Origin: Panacagrimonas sp965216805
Lineage (GTDB): Bacteria; Pseudomonadota; Gammaproteobacteria; Nevskiales; Nevskiaceae
NCBI RefSeq assembly: GCF_965216805.1
Contig: NZ_CBDCGN010000002.1
Location: forward strand, 1,488,001-1,552,000
Direction of reading: 5' to 3'
Length of the DNA: 64,000 nucleotides
Made by a program: the position numbers and the translations under genes. Within the stretch, counting starts at the first letter, position 1. Every line of letters begins with the position of its first letter. Shown one piece after another: positions 53,077 through 61,566 of the stretch. The notes below the pieces were generated by a model, which searched no databases, was not told the DNA's origin, and saw only the letters and a list, made by a program, of their open reading frames with translations.

Positions 53077-53433
53077 ATGGCACACTACCGGCCCCGACCG
53101 AATACCGGCGATTCAGCGCAGCGGCACCTGCTGGACGACGCGCACCTGCTGATCCGGCGGTATGAGGCTCGAAACGTCCCTGGTGCGGCCCTGGACGCCG
53201 ACCAGCGCCGGGAATGGGCAGCGCAGGCAGTGGAAGCCCTGGAACGCCTGTCGCATGAGCTGGCCGCCCTGATCGGCCCGCCTGACTATCGAACAGACCG
53301 TGAGCGCGTCCGGTTCTGGGTGGAACAGTTCCACCGCGGCGAGCGAATCCCTAAGCCGTTACCCGACAAAGACCCCGAACACTTGCTGAAGCCTGAGCGG
53401 CCGTTGTGGCAGCGGGCGTTCAAGCCGGACTGA
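53077..53433 (+). CDS. Small conserved-looking hypothetical protein
   Basis: 118 residues, hydrophilic, without membrane segments or a known motif. The middle is helical (AAQAVEALERLSHELAALIG) and the end basic. An inverted repeat overlaps its translation start, and no Shine-Dalgarno sequence is seen. It converges with the SRAP gene. Confidence 0.55.
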   Translation: MAHYRPRPNTGDSAQRHLLDDAHLLIRRYEARNVPGAALDADQRREWAAQAVEALERLSHELAALIGPPDYRTDRERVRFWVEQFHRGERIPKPLPDKDPEHLLKPERPLWQRAFKPD

Positions 53434-53445
53434 TCGTCGCCGGGA

Positions 53446-54138
53446 TTACAGGACCGGCGGCGGGCCTGGCTGCTTTGGTTTCTTCGCCCGCGGTGGTGCC
53501 GGCGCTGCGCAAACGTGAAGGTCGCCAAGGAACTGGCGAAAAAACGTCGGCGCGTCCGCGACGCTGCATGTAAGCCAAGGGTCGTACTGGTCGGCGTGCA
53601 GGATCACGACCATCCGCTTTTCGTCTTCGGGCCGGTGCATGCGCTGGAAAACGGGGTGGCCGTCGGCGTTGACCGTGAGCATGGCGAAGGACAGCAACGG
53701 TGAGCCATCCTCAGCCAGAAAATGCGGGTGCTCTGACCAGATTCCGGCGATGCCCATCGGCAACCCGTCCGGCAGTTCGATGGCCCATCGCACCGCCTTG
53801 CCCGACTCATAGCAGGGTTCATAGATGCGCTCGGCGGGGATGATGCAGCGCTGTTCCCGTTTCCATGCGGTGCGGAAGCTGGGCAGCGTGGCCACCGTCT
53901 CAGACCGCGAGTTGTACGTTCGCCGGCCATAGCTGACTTCCCGCGCGAAATGGGGCAGCAGTCCGAACTGTCCGGTATCCGCAAGCTTGCGGCCCTCGGC
54001 TGATAATCGTATGAAGGTTCCCAAGCGCACCGGGTACACCTCAGCCTGCATTTGCGCCAGCGGCGGGTTATCAGCAACGACGCCGAAATACTCTGCAAGC
54101 CGCGCAATCTCCGTCACCGCCTGATAGTTCGAGCACAT
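53446..54138 (-). CDS. SRAP (YedK/HMCES-type) DNA-protein crosslink protein
   Basis: 230 residues. Cys2 right after the initiator Met (MCSNYQ) forms the crosslink to abasic sites. Other active-site positions are Asn and Glu in TYNSRSET and His in FQRMHRPEDEKRM. SRAP proteins shield abasic sites in single-stranded DNA and are often linked to SOS genes. Its presence on a mobile element may protect single-stranded intermediates. The C-terminal tail is Pro/Lys-rich. Confidence 0.9.
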   Translation of the reverse strand: MCSNYQAVTEIARLAEYFGVVADNPPLAQMQAEVYPVRLGTFIRLSAEGRKLADTGQFGLLPHFAREVSYGRRTYNSRSETVATLPSFRTAWKREQRCIIPAERIYEPCYESGKAVRWAIELPDGLPMGIAGIWSEHPHFLAEDGSPLLSFAMLTVNADGHPVFQRMHRPEDEKRMVVILHADQYDPWLTCSVADAPTFFRQFLGDLHVCAAPAPPRAKKPKQPGPPPVL

Positions 54139-54309
54139 GGCTTGCGAGGTGCGATTATTGGTCTTGACGGAATGCTACCGGAGCCGACCGTGCGAACCCT
54201 GATCCTGTCGCTGATGCCGACGACCAGACACAAAGCGGCTAGGGTATTCATCGGTAGATGCTAACGGGGGATGCCATGCGAACCGCCATCCTGATTGCCG
54301 GCCAGCTGC

Positions 54310-54843
54310 TTACTGCTGCTTACGCTCTGGCGTGCCCCATTGCTCGCGAAACTCGCGCATAGGCTCAGGGTTCCCGCGCTTCAGGTGGTAGTGCGCCAAC
54401 GAGTACGCTGCGCGCTTCGCCTTGTTACTCGCCCACTGTTCGCGCGGTGGCAGGCCGCGGGCCTTTCCTACCTCGACTGCCCGCTGGGTGCACTCCTGAA
54501 TGTCCCATTCGACTCGCGGTTGGCGTGGCGCAGCGCGGCCTGCATCTGCGGCGGCCCGGAGATCAGAGCACACCGTGACGCCCGCCCTGTTTAAGGAGAT
54601 GATGTTCTGCCGATGGGAAGCACGAAGCAGGGTGCCCGCCAGCGCGACCCCGGCGGGAATGGCCCACTTTGCGCGGTACTCGGCACAGGTGATTTCGTGC
54701 GCGTGCTTCAGATGCGGCGCGAGGTATTGCAATCGTTGGCCACATTCCAGGCACTCAATGTCGCCGCCCGAGGTATAGGCCGCTACTTCCTCGCGAGACT
54801 GAAAAGGACTGCTGCGGGAGGGTCGCGTCGTTGCCTTGCGCAT
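54310..54843 (-). CDS. MucR/Ros-type zinc-finger transcriptional regulator
   Basis: 177 residues. The finger CLECGQRLQYLAPHLKHAH (Cys2-His2 of the Ros type) lies near residues 31-49, followed by EYRAKWAIPAG as in MucR proteins. The C-terminal half contains a second homeodomain-like basic region. MucR/Ros proteins bind AT-rich DNA and silence transferred genes, so it may repress island genes. The 170 bp to its left hold only a chance 28-codon frame. Confidence 0.75.
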   Translation of the reverse strand: MRKATTRPSRSSPFQSREEVAAYTSGGDIECLECGQRLQYLAPHLKHAHEITCAEYRAKWAIPAGVALAGTLLRASHRQNIISLNRAGVTVCSDLRAAADAGRAAPRQPRVEWDIQECTQRAVEVGKARGLPPREQWASNKAKRAAYSLAHYHLKRGNPEPMREFREQWGTPERKQQ

Positions 54844-54995
54844 GGTCGCTACTCCGTGCCGGTGCGCGGGAAGCGTAGCGCCGAATTCGCGGTGCTAGAA
54901 CATCAAAAGGTGACGACGGTCACAAGTTGGGCTTTCGCGTCAGGCTGACGGAGCGAGGTGGTGATCTGGGGCGCCCCCGGGAGCAATTTGACCCA

Positions 54996-55019
54996 AAGTA
55001 TCAGGGTAAGTATCGGGGC
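54996..55019 (+). repeat. Tandem 12-bp repeat, candidate integrase arm site (right)
   Basis: AAGTATCAGGGT followed by AAGTATCGGGGC, the same 12-bp pair as at 31888-31911 with two mismatches in 24, in the same orientation, 55 bp inside the right attachment repeat. Confidence 0.6.
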
Positions 55020-55032
55020 AGCCGAACTGCCG

Positions 55033-55063
55033 AAAAAAGAAAAGGCTCGGATCGCTCCAAGCC
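55033..55063 (-). terminator. Rho-independent terminator of tRNA-Asn
   Basis: Reading the minus strand, an 8-bp stem with a GCGA tetraloop (55044-55063) is followed by TTTTC and T6. It lies 11 bp after the CCA end. It sits inside the island, so the element brings a terminator for the tRNA it rebuilds. Confidence 0.8.
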
Positions 55064-55074
55064 CTTGATGTAGT

Positions 55075-55150
<76 letters not shown>

Positions 55151-55238
55151 ACAGTTGGGGCCGCGATTCTAGTGGCTGCTCCCGGCAGGTGCAATGCTTG
55201 ACGGGAGCGGCCGGTGCGATCCGCGAAACGAGTTGCGC

Positions 55239-56015
55239 CTACTTCTCCACGAAGGCACGCTCGATCACGTAATCGCCGGGGGTGCCGATATGCGGCGAGA
55301 TATGGAAACCGCGGCGATCCAGCATGGCGGCGGTGTCCTTGAGCATGGCGGGGCTGCCGCACAGCATGGCGCGGTCGGTTTCCGGGTTCAGGTCCGGCAG
55401 GCCGATGTCGCGGGTCAGTTTGCCGCTGTCGAACAGGTCGGTGAGGCGCCCGTTGTTGCGAAACGGCTCGCGCGTGGCGGTGGGGTAGTAGATGAGTTTG
55501 CGGCTGACTTCCTCGCCCAGGATTTCATGCTTGGGCAGTTCCTGGGTCAGATAGTCGTGGTAGGCGAAGTCGTCGACGTTGCGTACGCCGTGCACCAGCA
55601 CCACTTTCTCGAAACGCTCGTAGGTTTCCGGGTCCTTGACCAGGCTCAGGAACGGGGCCAGACCGGTGCCGGTGGCGAGCATGTAGAGATTCTTGGCCGG
55701 CTTGAGATCGTGCAGGATCAGGGTGCCGGTGGGCTTGCGGCTGACCAGCACGATGTCGCCGGACTTGATGTGCTGCAGACGCGAGGTCAGCGGCCCGTTC
55801 TCGACCTTGATGCTGAAGAACTCGAGCTGGTCTTCGTAGTTGGCGCTGGCGATGCTGTAGGCGCGCAGCAGCGGGCGGCCTTCCACTTCCAGGCCCATCA
55901 TCACGAAGTGGCCGTTCTCGAAGCGCAGGGCGGGATCGCGGGTGGTGGTGAACGAGAACAGCGTGTCGTTCCAGTGATGAACGCTCAAGACTTTTTCGGT
56001 ACCGATGGCAGCCAC
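55239..56015 (-). CDS. fpr: Ferredoxin--NADP(+) reductase
   Basis: 258 residues from GTG 56015, the length of the Pseudomonas/Azotobacter enzymes. FAD site RAYSIASANYED, NADP site ATGTGLAPFLSL and the C-terminal FVEK ending are all present. It reduces ferredoxin or flavodoxin with NADPH, for oxidative-stress defence and Fe-S supply. It follows the aminotransferase gene on the same strand, separated by repeat-rich DNA. Confidence 0.95.
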   Translation of the reverse strand: MAAIGTEKVLSVHHWNDTLFSFTTTRDPALRFENGHFVMMGLEVEGRPLLRAYSIASANYEDQLEFFSIKVENGPLTSRLQHIKSGDIVLVSRKPTGTLILHDLKPAKNLYMLATGTGLAPFLSLVKDPETYERFEKVVLVHGVRNVDDFAYHDYLTQELPKHEILGEEVSRKLIYYPTATREPFRNNGRLTDLFDSGKLTRDIGLPDLNPETDRAMLCGSPAMLKDTAAMLDRRGFHISPHIGTPGDYVIERAFVEK

Positions 56016-56025
56016 GTTAAAACCT

Positions 56026-56130
56026 CGGGAATCGGGAATCGGGAATCGGTAAAAGCTCGGGAAGCAGAACGCGCTGAGAAACGGAATCGCAGTTGCTTCT
56101 ACGATTCCCGATTCCCCATTGCCGATTCCC
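56026..56130. repeat. Inverted arrays of GGGAATC/GATTCCC heptamers
   Basis: CGGGAAT occurs three times in tandem at 56026-56046, and GATTCCC occurs three times at 56103-56130 (two tandem, one after a gap), so the region can fold into a long imperfect hairpin. Arrays of this type are common between genes in Xanthomonadales. It separates the aminotransferase gene from fpr and may attenuate or stabilise the transcript. Confidence 0.7.
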
Positions 56131-56136
56131 AGCTTT

Positions 56137-57318
56137 TCAGCCGGCAATCTTGTGCAGCCGAGCCACCGATTCCTGCAGCACTTTGTCGCTCGTCGCGAAG
56201 CTCAGCCGCACATGTCCGGGCGTTCCGAATGCTGAACCCGGCACCAGTGCCACCAGGGCTTCCTTGAGCAGCTTGTCGGACAGCTCCAGATCATCCTTGA
56301 CGCCCAATTTTCTTATAAGTCCTTCGACATTAGGAAAGACGTAAAAAGTGCCGTCGCCCGCCGCGCACTGGATTCCGGGTACCGAATTGAGGTCGGCCAC
56401 CAGACGGTCATGGCGAGCCTTGAACGCGGTGACCATGTCCGCCACGCAAGTCTGGTCGCCGTCCAGCGCAGTCTGCGCCGCCACCTGGGAGATGGAGGTA
56501 GGGTTGGAGGTCGACTGGCTCTGGATGTCTGCCATCGCCGTGATGATCTTTGCCGTGCCCGCCGCGAAGCCGAGGCGCCAACCGGTCATCGAGTACGTCT
56601 TTGAGACCGCGTGGATCACCACCGTGCGCTCGTACAGGTCCGGGCACACGTTGATGATGTTGGCGAACGGCTCGGCCGCCCACAAAATCTTTTCGTACAT
56701 GTCATCGGTGGCGATGAGCACGCGCGGATGTTTGCGCAACACTTCGCCCAGCGAAGCCAATTCGGCGCGCGTATAGGCCATGCCCGAGGGGTTGGAGGGC
56801 GAGTTGATCCAGATCATCTTGGTGCGCGGCGTGATCGCGCGCTCCAGTTGCTCGGCGGTGATCTTGAAGCGTGCGGCTTGGGTGGTCGGCATGATCACCG
56901 GCGTGGCGTCGGCGAGCAGCACCATGTCCGGGTAGCTGACCCAGAACGGCGCGGGCACCAGAACTTCGTCGCCGGCATCGAGCACCGCCATGCACAGGTT
57001 GTAGCAGCTCTGCTTGCCGCCGCAGGACGCCAGAATCTGGTTGGGCTTGTACTCCAGCGCATTGTCGCGCTGCAGCTTGTTGATGATGGCCTTCTTCAGG
57101 CCGGGCGTGCCGCCCACCGGTGTGTACTTGGTGAAGCCCTTGTTGATCGCCTCGATCGCCGCGGCCTTGATATGCGCCGGCGTGTCGAAGTCCGGTTCGC
57201 CTGCGCCCAGGGACAGCACGTCCAGTCCCTGCGCCTTGAGTTCGGCGGCCTTGGCGGTGACGGCCAGAGTCGGGGAAGGCTTGATGCGGCCCATGCGCTG
57301 GGCAAGTGTCGAGTCCAC
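56137..57318 (-). CDS. Class I aspartate/aromatic aminotransferase
   Basis: 393 residues from GTG 57318, with GGAG 9 nt upstream. Blocks are LSLGAGEPDFDTPAHIK, NSPSNPSGMAYTRAEL and the PLP lysine in SKTYSMTGWRLGF near residue 240, with RLSFATS (substrate Arg) near the end. It transfers amino groups between aspartate and 2-oxoglutarate and is probably AspC/AspAT of the I-gamma or prephenate-accepting subgroup, which sequence alone does not settle. The 250 bp upstream are shared with the divergent synthase gene. Confidence 0.9.
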   Translation of the reverse strand: MDSTLAQRMGRIKPSPTLAVTAKAAELKAQGLDVLSLGAGEPDFDTPAHIKAAAIEAINKGFTKYTPVGGTPGLKKAIINKLQRDNALEYKPNQILASCGGKQSCYNLCMAVLDAGDEVLVPAPFWVSYPDMVLLADATPVIMPTTQAARFKITAEQLERAITPRTKMIWINSPSNPSGMAYTRAELASLGEVLRKHPRVLIATDDMYEKILWAAEPFANIINVCPDLYERTVVIHAVSKTYSMTGWRLGFAAGTAKIITAMADIQSQSTSNPTSISQVAAQTALDGDQTCVADMVTAFKARHDRLVADLNSVPGIQCAAGDGTFYVFPNVEGLIRKLGVKDDLELSDKLLKEALVALVPGSAFGTPGHVRLSFATSDKVLQESVARLHKIAG

Positions 57319-57568
57319 GAAAACACTCCATGAATCGGTTAGGCGGGGGCGGGGCAAAGCGGCGCGCATTATCGCTGCAAATCAGTCCGTCCTGACAATC
57401 GACACGCGGTGGAGCGCGGCGTGAATCGGCGTGACCGCGCAATCGACGGGCACTCGTGCCGGCTCGAGCGGTCTGACTGGCCACGTCACCGTGGAGCGGC
57501 GACGCCCGGACAAGCGCGTCCGGGCCCGGCACACTGCGCGCAGACCCGCAACGACAGGACGAGGATTC

Positions 57569-59215
57569 GTGAAAGCTGCAGATCTGATGGTGCGTTGCCT
57601 GGAGGCCGAAGGCGTCGAGTTCATTTTCGGCATCCCGGGAGAGGAAAACCTGGATTTGCTCGAAGCCCTCGCCGGCTCGTCCATCCGCCTGATTCTGACC
57701 CGGCACGAACAGGCCGCCGGCTTCATGGCCGCGACCTACGGCCGCCTCACCGGCAAGGCCGGCGTGTGCCTGTCCACCCTGGGGCCGGGCGCCACCAACC
57801 TGGTGACGGCAGCGGCGTACGCCCAGCTTGGCGCCATGCCGATGGTGATGATCACCGGCCAAAAGCCGATCAAGCGCAGCAAGCAGGGCCAGTTCCAGAT
57901 CATCGACGTGGTCGACATGATGGCGCCGATCACCAAGTTCACCCGCCAGATCGTGTCGGCCGACAGCGTGCCGGCGCGGGTCCGGGAAGCGTTTCGACTG
58001 GCAGAGGAAGAGCGTCCCGGGGCGACCCATCTGGAGCTGCCGGAGGACGTTGCGGCAGAGTTGACCGCGCAGTCGCCGCTGGCCGCAAGCGATGTGCGAC
58101 GGCCGATTGCCGAAGGCAAGGCGGTGGCGCGCGCAGTGGAACTGCTGAGCGCTGCGCGTCACCCATTGTTGGTGATCGCGGCGGGCGCCAATCGCAAGCG
58201 CTGTGCGCGCATGCTGCGCGCGCTGATTGATCGACAGGGCATTCCGTTCATCACCACCCAGATGGGGAAGGGCGTGGTGGACGAAAACCATCCGCTGTTC
58301 CTGGGCAATGCCGCGGTGTCCGACGGTGACTTTCCACACCGCGCTATCGAGCAGGCCGACTGCATCGTCAATGTCGGACATGACGTCATCGAGAAGCCGC
58401 CGTTTGTCATGCGCACCGGCACGCGCAAGGTCATTCACGTCAACTACCGTTCGGCCGAGGTTGATCCGGTCTACTTTCCTCACGTCGAAGTCCTCGGTGA
58501 CATTGCTAACGCCATCTGGCAGATCGACCGGGCGCTGATACCGTCCGCCGATTGGGATTTCAGCTTCATGCAGCGGGTATGCGCGGCCATGCGCGAACAT
58601 CGGCATGAGGGTGAACACGACCCGCACTTTCCGATCACGCCGCAGCGCCTGGTGGCAGACGTGCGCCGGGTGATGCCGGCGGACAGCGTGATCGCGCTAG
58701 ACAATGGCATTTACAAAATCTGGTTTGCGCGCAACTACAACGCCAGTCACCCGAACAGCGTGCTGCTCGACAATGCGCTGGCGACGATGGGTGCAGGCCT
58801 GCCTTCAGCCATGGCGGCCCGGCTGGTCCATCCGGACAAGCCGGTCATGGCGATCTGCGGCGACGGCGGTTTCATGATGAATTCGCAGGAACTGGAGACC
58901 GCCGTGCGGCTGGGTCTGGACCTGGTGGTGCTGATCCTCAACGACAGCGCCTACGGCATGATCAAGTGGAAGCAGCAGCACCTGGGCCTGCGCGACTTTG
59001 GCCTGGACTTCGGCAATCCGGATTTCGTGGCCTACGCCAACAGTTACGGCGCGCACGGCCATCGCGTTGGCGCCACCGAGCAACTAGCGCCATTGCTGTC
59101 GCAATGCCTCGGCGCGCGCGGTGTGCACGTGATCGACGTGCCGGTCGATTACGCCGATAACGATCGCATCCTCAACCGTGAGATTCCCGAACGCAGCGCC
59201 GCGCTGGTGCCCTGA
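57569..59215 (+). CDS. Acetolactate synthase large subunit, catabolic (AlsS/BudB-like)
   Basis: 548 residues from GTG 57569. The ThDP Glu is in RHEQAAGFMA near residue 50, and the ThDP/Mg motif GDGGFMMNSQELETAV lies near residue 430, closing with NDSAYGMIKWKQ. The enzyme condenses two pyruvates to acetolactate. No small regulatory subunit gene follows, unlike biosynthetic IlvBH; instead an aldehyde dehydrogenase gene starts 36 bp later, so the two probably form one pathway. The substrate could also be another 2-keto acid. Confidence 0.85.
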   Translation: MKAADLMVRCLEAEGVEFIFGIPGEENLDLLEALAGSSIRLILTRHEQAAGFMAATYGRLTGKAGVCLSTLGPGATNLVTAAAYAQLGAMPMVMITGQKPIKRSKQGQFQIIDVVDMMAPITKFTRQIVSADSVPARVREAFRLAEEERPGATHLELPEDVAAELTAQSPLAASDVRRPIAEGKAVARAVELLSAARHPLLVIAAGANRKRCARMLRALIDRQGIPFITTQMGKGVVDENHPLFLGNAAVSDGDFPHRAIEQADCIVNVGHDVIEKPPFVMRTGTRKVIHVNYRSAEVDPVYFPHVEVLGDIANAIWQIDRALIPSADWDFSFMQRVCAAMREHRHEGEHDPHFPITPQRLVADVRRVMPADSVIALDNGIYKIWFARNYNASHPNSVLLDNALATMGAGLPSAMAARLVHPDKPVMAICGDGGFMMNSQELETAVRLGLDLVVLILNDSAYGMIKWKQQHLGLRDFGLDFGNPDFVAYANSYGAHGHRVGATEQLAPLLSQCLGARGVHVIDVPVDYADNDRILNREIPERSAALVP

Positions 59216-59251
59216 CCTCGCCGCGCTGCCGCCACTCGACCTGGAGCAACC

Positions 59252-60679
59252 ATGCTCGATCAACGCTATCCCTATTACCTGGCCAATCGTGCCGAGCAGC
59301 CCAACGAAGATCTGGAAGTCATCGACAAGTATCGCGGCACGGCGGCCACGCGCGTGGCGATGGCCGATACCCGCGCCATCGACCGCGGTATCGCCGCGGC
59401 GGTTGCGGCCGCCGACGATATGCGCCGCCTGCCGCCGTTCGAGCGCCGGAACGTGCTGCAGCATTGCGTTGCTCGGTTTACCGAACGTGCCGAAGAACTG
59501 GCGCAGGCGCTGTGCATCGAGGCCGGCAAGCCCATCAAGGACAGCCGCGGCGAAGTCACGCGCCTGATCGACACATTCCGCATCGCGGCCGAGGAGTCGG
59601 TGCGTATCGACGGTCACGTCATGAACCTGGAGACCGGCGAGCGCACGCGCGGCTATCGCGGCCAGTACCGGCGTGTGCCGATCGGGCCGTGCTCGTTCAT
59701 CTCGCCGTTCAACTTTCCGCTGAATCTGGCCGCACACAAGGTGGCGCCGGCCATTGCCGCCGGATGCCCGTTCGTACTCAAGCCGGCCAGCCTGACGCCC
59801 ATCGGCGCGCTGATGATCGGCCAGGTGCTGGCAGAAACCGATCTGCCGCCCGGGGCTTTCTCCATCCTGCCGTGCCGGCGTGACGGCGCAGAGTTGTTCA
59901 CCACCGATCCGAGGCTCAAGTTGCTGTCGTTTACCGGCTCGCCGGCGGTCGGCTGGGATCTGAAGGCGCGCGCCGGCAAGAAGAAGGTGGTGCTGGAGCT
60001 GGGCGGCAACGCCGCGGTAATCGTCGATGCCGATAGCGATCTCGACGACGCGGTGGCGCGCATCGTGTTTGGCGCGTTCTACCAATCCGGACAGAGCTGT
60101 ATCGGCGTGCAGCGCATCCTGGTGCACGCCGACATTTACGAGGCCTTTCGCGCACGCCTGGTCGAAGCGACCGAAAAGCTGGTCTGCGGCGACCCCGCCG
60201 ACGAGCAGACCTTCATTGGCCCGATGATCTCCTCGAAGGAGGCGCAGCGTCTGTCGGACTGGATTGCGCAGGCAGTGGCAGCCGGGGGCAAACTGTTGTG
60301 CGGCGGTAACCGCGACGGCGCGATGCTGCAGGCCAGCCTGCTAGAAGACGTGCCGGCCGACCAGCCGCTGTGCACCGAAGAAGCCTTTGGTCCGGTGGCG
60401 GTGCTGAGTCGGTTTACCGACTTCACCCAGGCATTGGCGCAGGTCAACGACAGTGTGTTCGGGCTGCAGGCCGGGGTCTTCACGCGCGACCTGTATCGCG
60501 CGCTGCAGGCCTGGGACGAGCTGGACGTCGGGGGTGTGGTGATCGGTGACGTGCCGTCCTGGCGCGCCGACAACATGCCTTACGGCGGGGTCAAGGACAG
60601 CGGCCTGGGGCGCGAGGGTGTGCGCTTTGCCATCGAGGACATGACCGAGATTCGCAACCTGGTGATACGCACGCGCTGA
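59252..60679 (+). CDS. NAD(P)-dependent aldehyde dehydrogenase
   Basis: 475 residues. The catalytic Cys is in SGQSCIGVQR near residue 283, the general base Glu in VVLELGGNAAV, the NAD site in FTGSPAVGWDL, and the closing motif is VPSWRADNMPYGGVKDSG. It resembles the phosphorylating-glyceraldehyde/lactaldehyde/succinic-semialdehyde group; the substrate is unknown. It is co-directional and close to the acetolactate-synthase-like gene, so the product of one may feed the other. Confidence 0.9.
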   Translation: MLDQRYPYYLANRAEQPNEDLEVIDKYRGTAATRVAMADTRAIDRGIAAAVAAADDMRRLPPFERRNVLQHCVARFTERAEELAQALCIEAGKPIKDSRGEVTRLIDTFRIAAEESVRIDGHVMNLETGERTRGYRGQYRRVPIGPCSFISPFNFPLNLAAHKVAPAIAAGCPFVLKPASLTPIGALMIGQVLAETDLPPGAFSILPCRRDGAELFTTDPRLKLLSFTGSPAVGWDLKARAGKKKVVLELGGNAAVIVDADSDLDDAVARIVFGAFYQSGQSCIGVQRILVHADIYEAFRARLVEATEKLVCGDPADEQTFIGPMISSKEAQRLSDWIAQAVAAGGKLLCGGNRDGAMLQASLLEDVPADQPLCTEEAFGPVAVLSRFTDFTQALAQVNDSVFGLQAGVFTRDLYRALQAWDELDVGGVVIGDVPSWRADNMPYGGVKDSGLGREGVRFAIEDMTEIRNLVIRTR

Positions 60680-60797
60680 GCGCGCTCCGAGGTTCGGTGC
60701 CAGACGGCCCGTCCCCTGCTTTATCGGCCTGTGTCAGTGAAATCCGCGGCAAGCACGACCGCATCGCCGTTCCCGTAAATCACCTGACGACACCCGC

Positions 60798-61391
60798 ATG
60801 GATTCCAGTCAGATTCCCTTGAGCTTCGTGCAGAGCACGCCCGGCGCGCCGTTTGTGGTGTTCTTCTGCGTGGGTCTGGTGCTGGTCGGCGCGTTCTACC
60901 TGCTGCGACCCTGGCCGCCACGGCGCGGGCGCGTGCTGGCGCTGCTGGGCCTGGTCGCGATCTGCGCGGCGGTGGGCCTGAATGTGGCGCAGCAGCGCAC
61001 GGTGTGGATCGACAGCGACCATCGCTTGGTGCAACTGCAGGCGGGCGTCGCAGGTCTGCAGCGGGTCAGCAACTGGTCGTTCGCGCAGATCGAGGCGGTG
61101 GCGGTGAGCCTGCGCCCCTCCAGCGATTTCGAACTGGGACTGGACACGCCGCAGGGCTGGCTCGCCCTGCAAACCTACCCCGAGGTGCAGACCGCCGAAC
61201 GGCAGGCACGCGAGCTGGCGGTGCTGGCCGACTGGACCGCGTTGCGGCGCGGCTATCGGTTGGCGGTCAAGGCGCGAGGAGGTGACGCCCAAGGTCTGCA
61301 GTCGCCTTCGGGCCGCAACGTCGTAAGCGTGGATTTGAACCCTGTGTTGCAGGTGGTGCCGGCACCGGAGATGGACGAGCCGATGCGCTGA
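60798..61391 (+). CDS. Two-helix membrane protein with PH-like domain
   Basis: 197 residues. Two N-terminal membrane segments (FVVFFCVGLVLVGAFYLL; VLALLGLVAICAAVGLNV) precede a beta-rich domain of about 130 residues (TVWIDSDHRLVQLQAGVAGL; WSFAQIEAVAV) that looks like the PH-like fold of small membrane proteins. No function is assigned. It lies between the aldehyde dehydrogenase and a MalT-like regulator. Confidence 0.65.
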   Translation: MDSSQIPLSFVQSTPGAPFVVFFCVGLVLVGAFYLLRPWPPRRGRVLALLGLVAICAAVGLNVAQQRTVWIDSDHRLVQLQAGVAGLQRVSNWSFAQIEAVAVSLRPSSDFELGLDTPQGWLALQTYPEVQTAERQARELAVLADWTALRRGYRLAVKARGGDAQGLQSPSGRNVVSVDLNPVLQVVPAPEMDEPMR

Positions 61392-61566
61392 TCCGACCTT
61401 GCGGCATAGCGTTCGCCTGTGGTGCGCATCGGCCAGGGATGTTGCGTGCTCGGCTAGCGGCGCTGATGATCGGCCGAATGAATCGTCCGGATCGTCCCGC
61501 AAGGCACGGTTTAGAACGGTCGGGTCGACACGCCTGCACCCGAAGGTGCGCCGGAGGAAGAAACCG

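Noticed and set aside
54276..54362. A 28-codon plus-strand peptide starting MRTAILIAG
   Set aside because: It resembles the start of small phage membrane proteins but ends early and lies partly antisense to the MucR-like gene. There is too little to support a gene.
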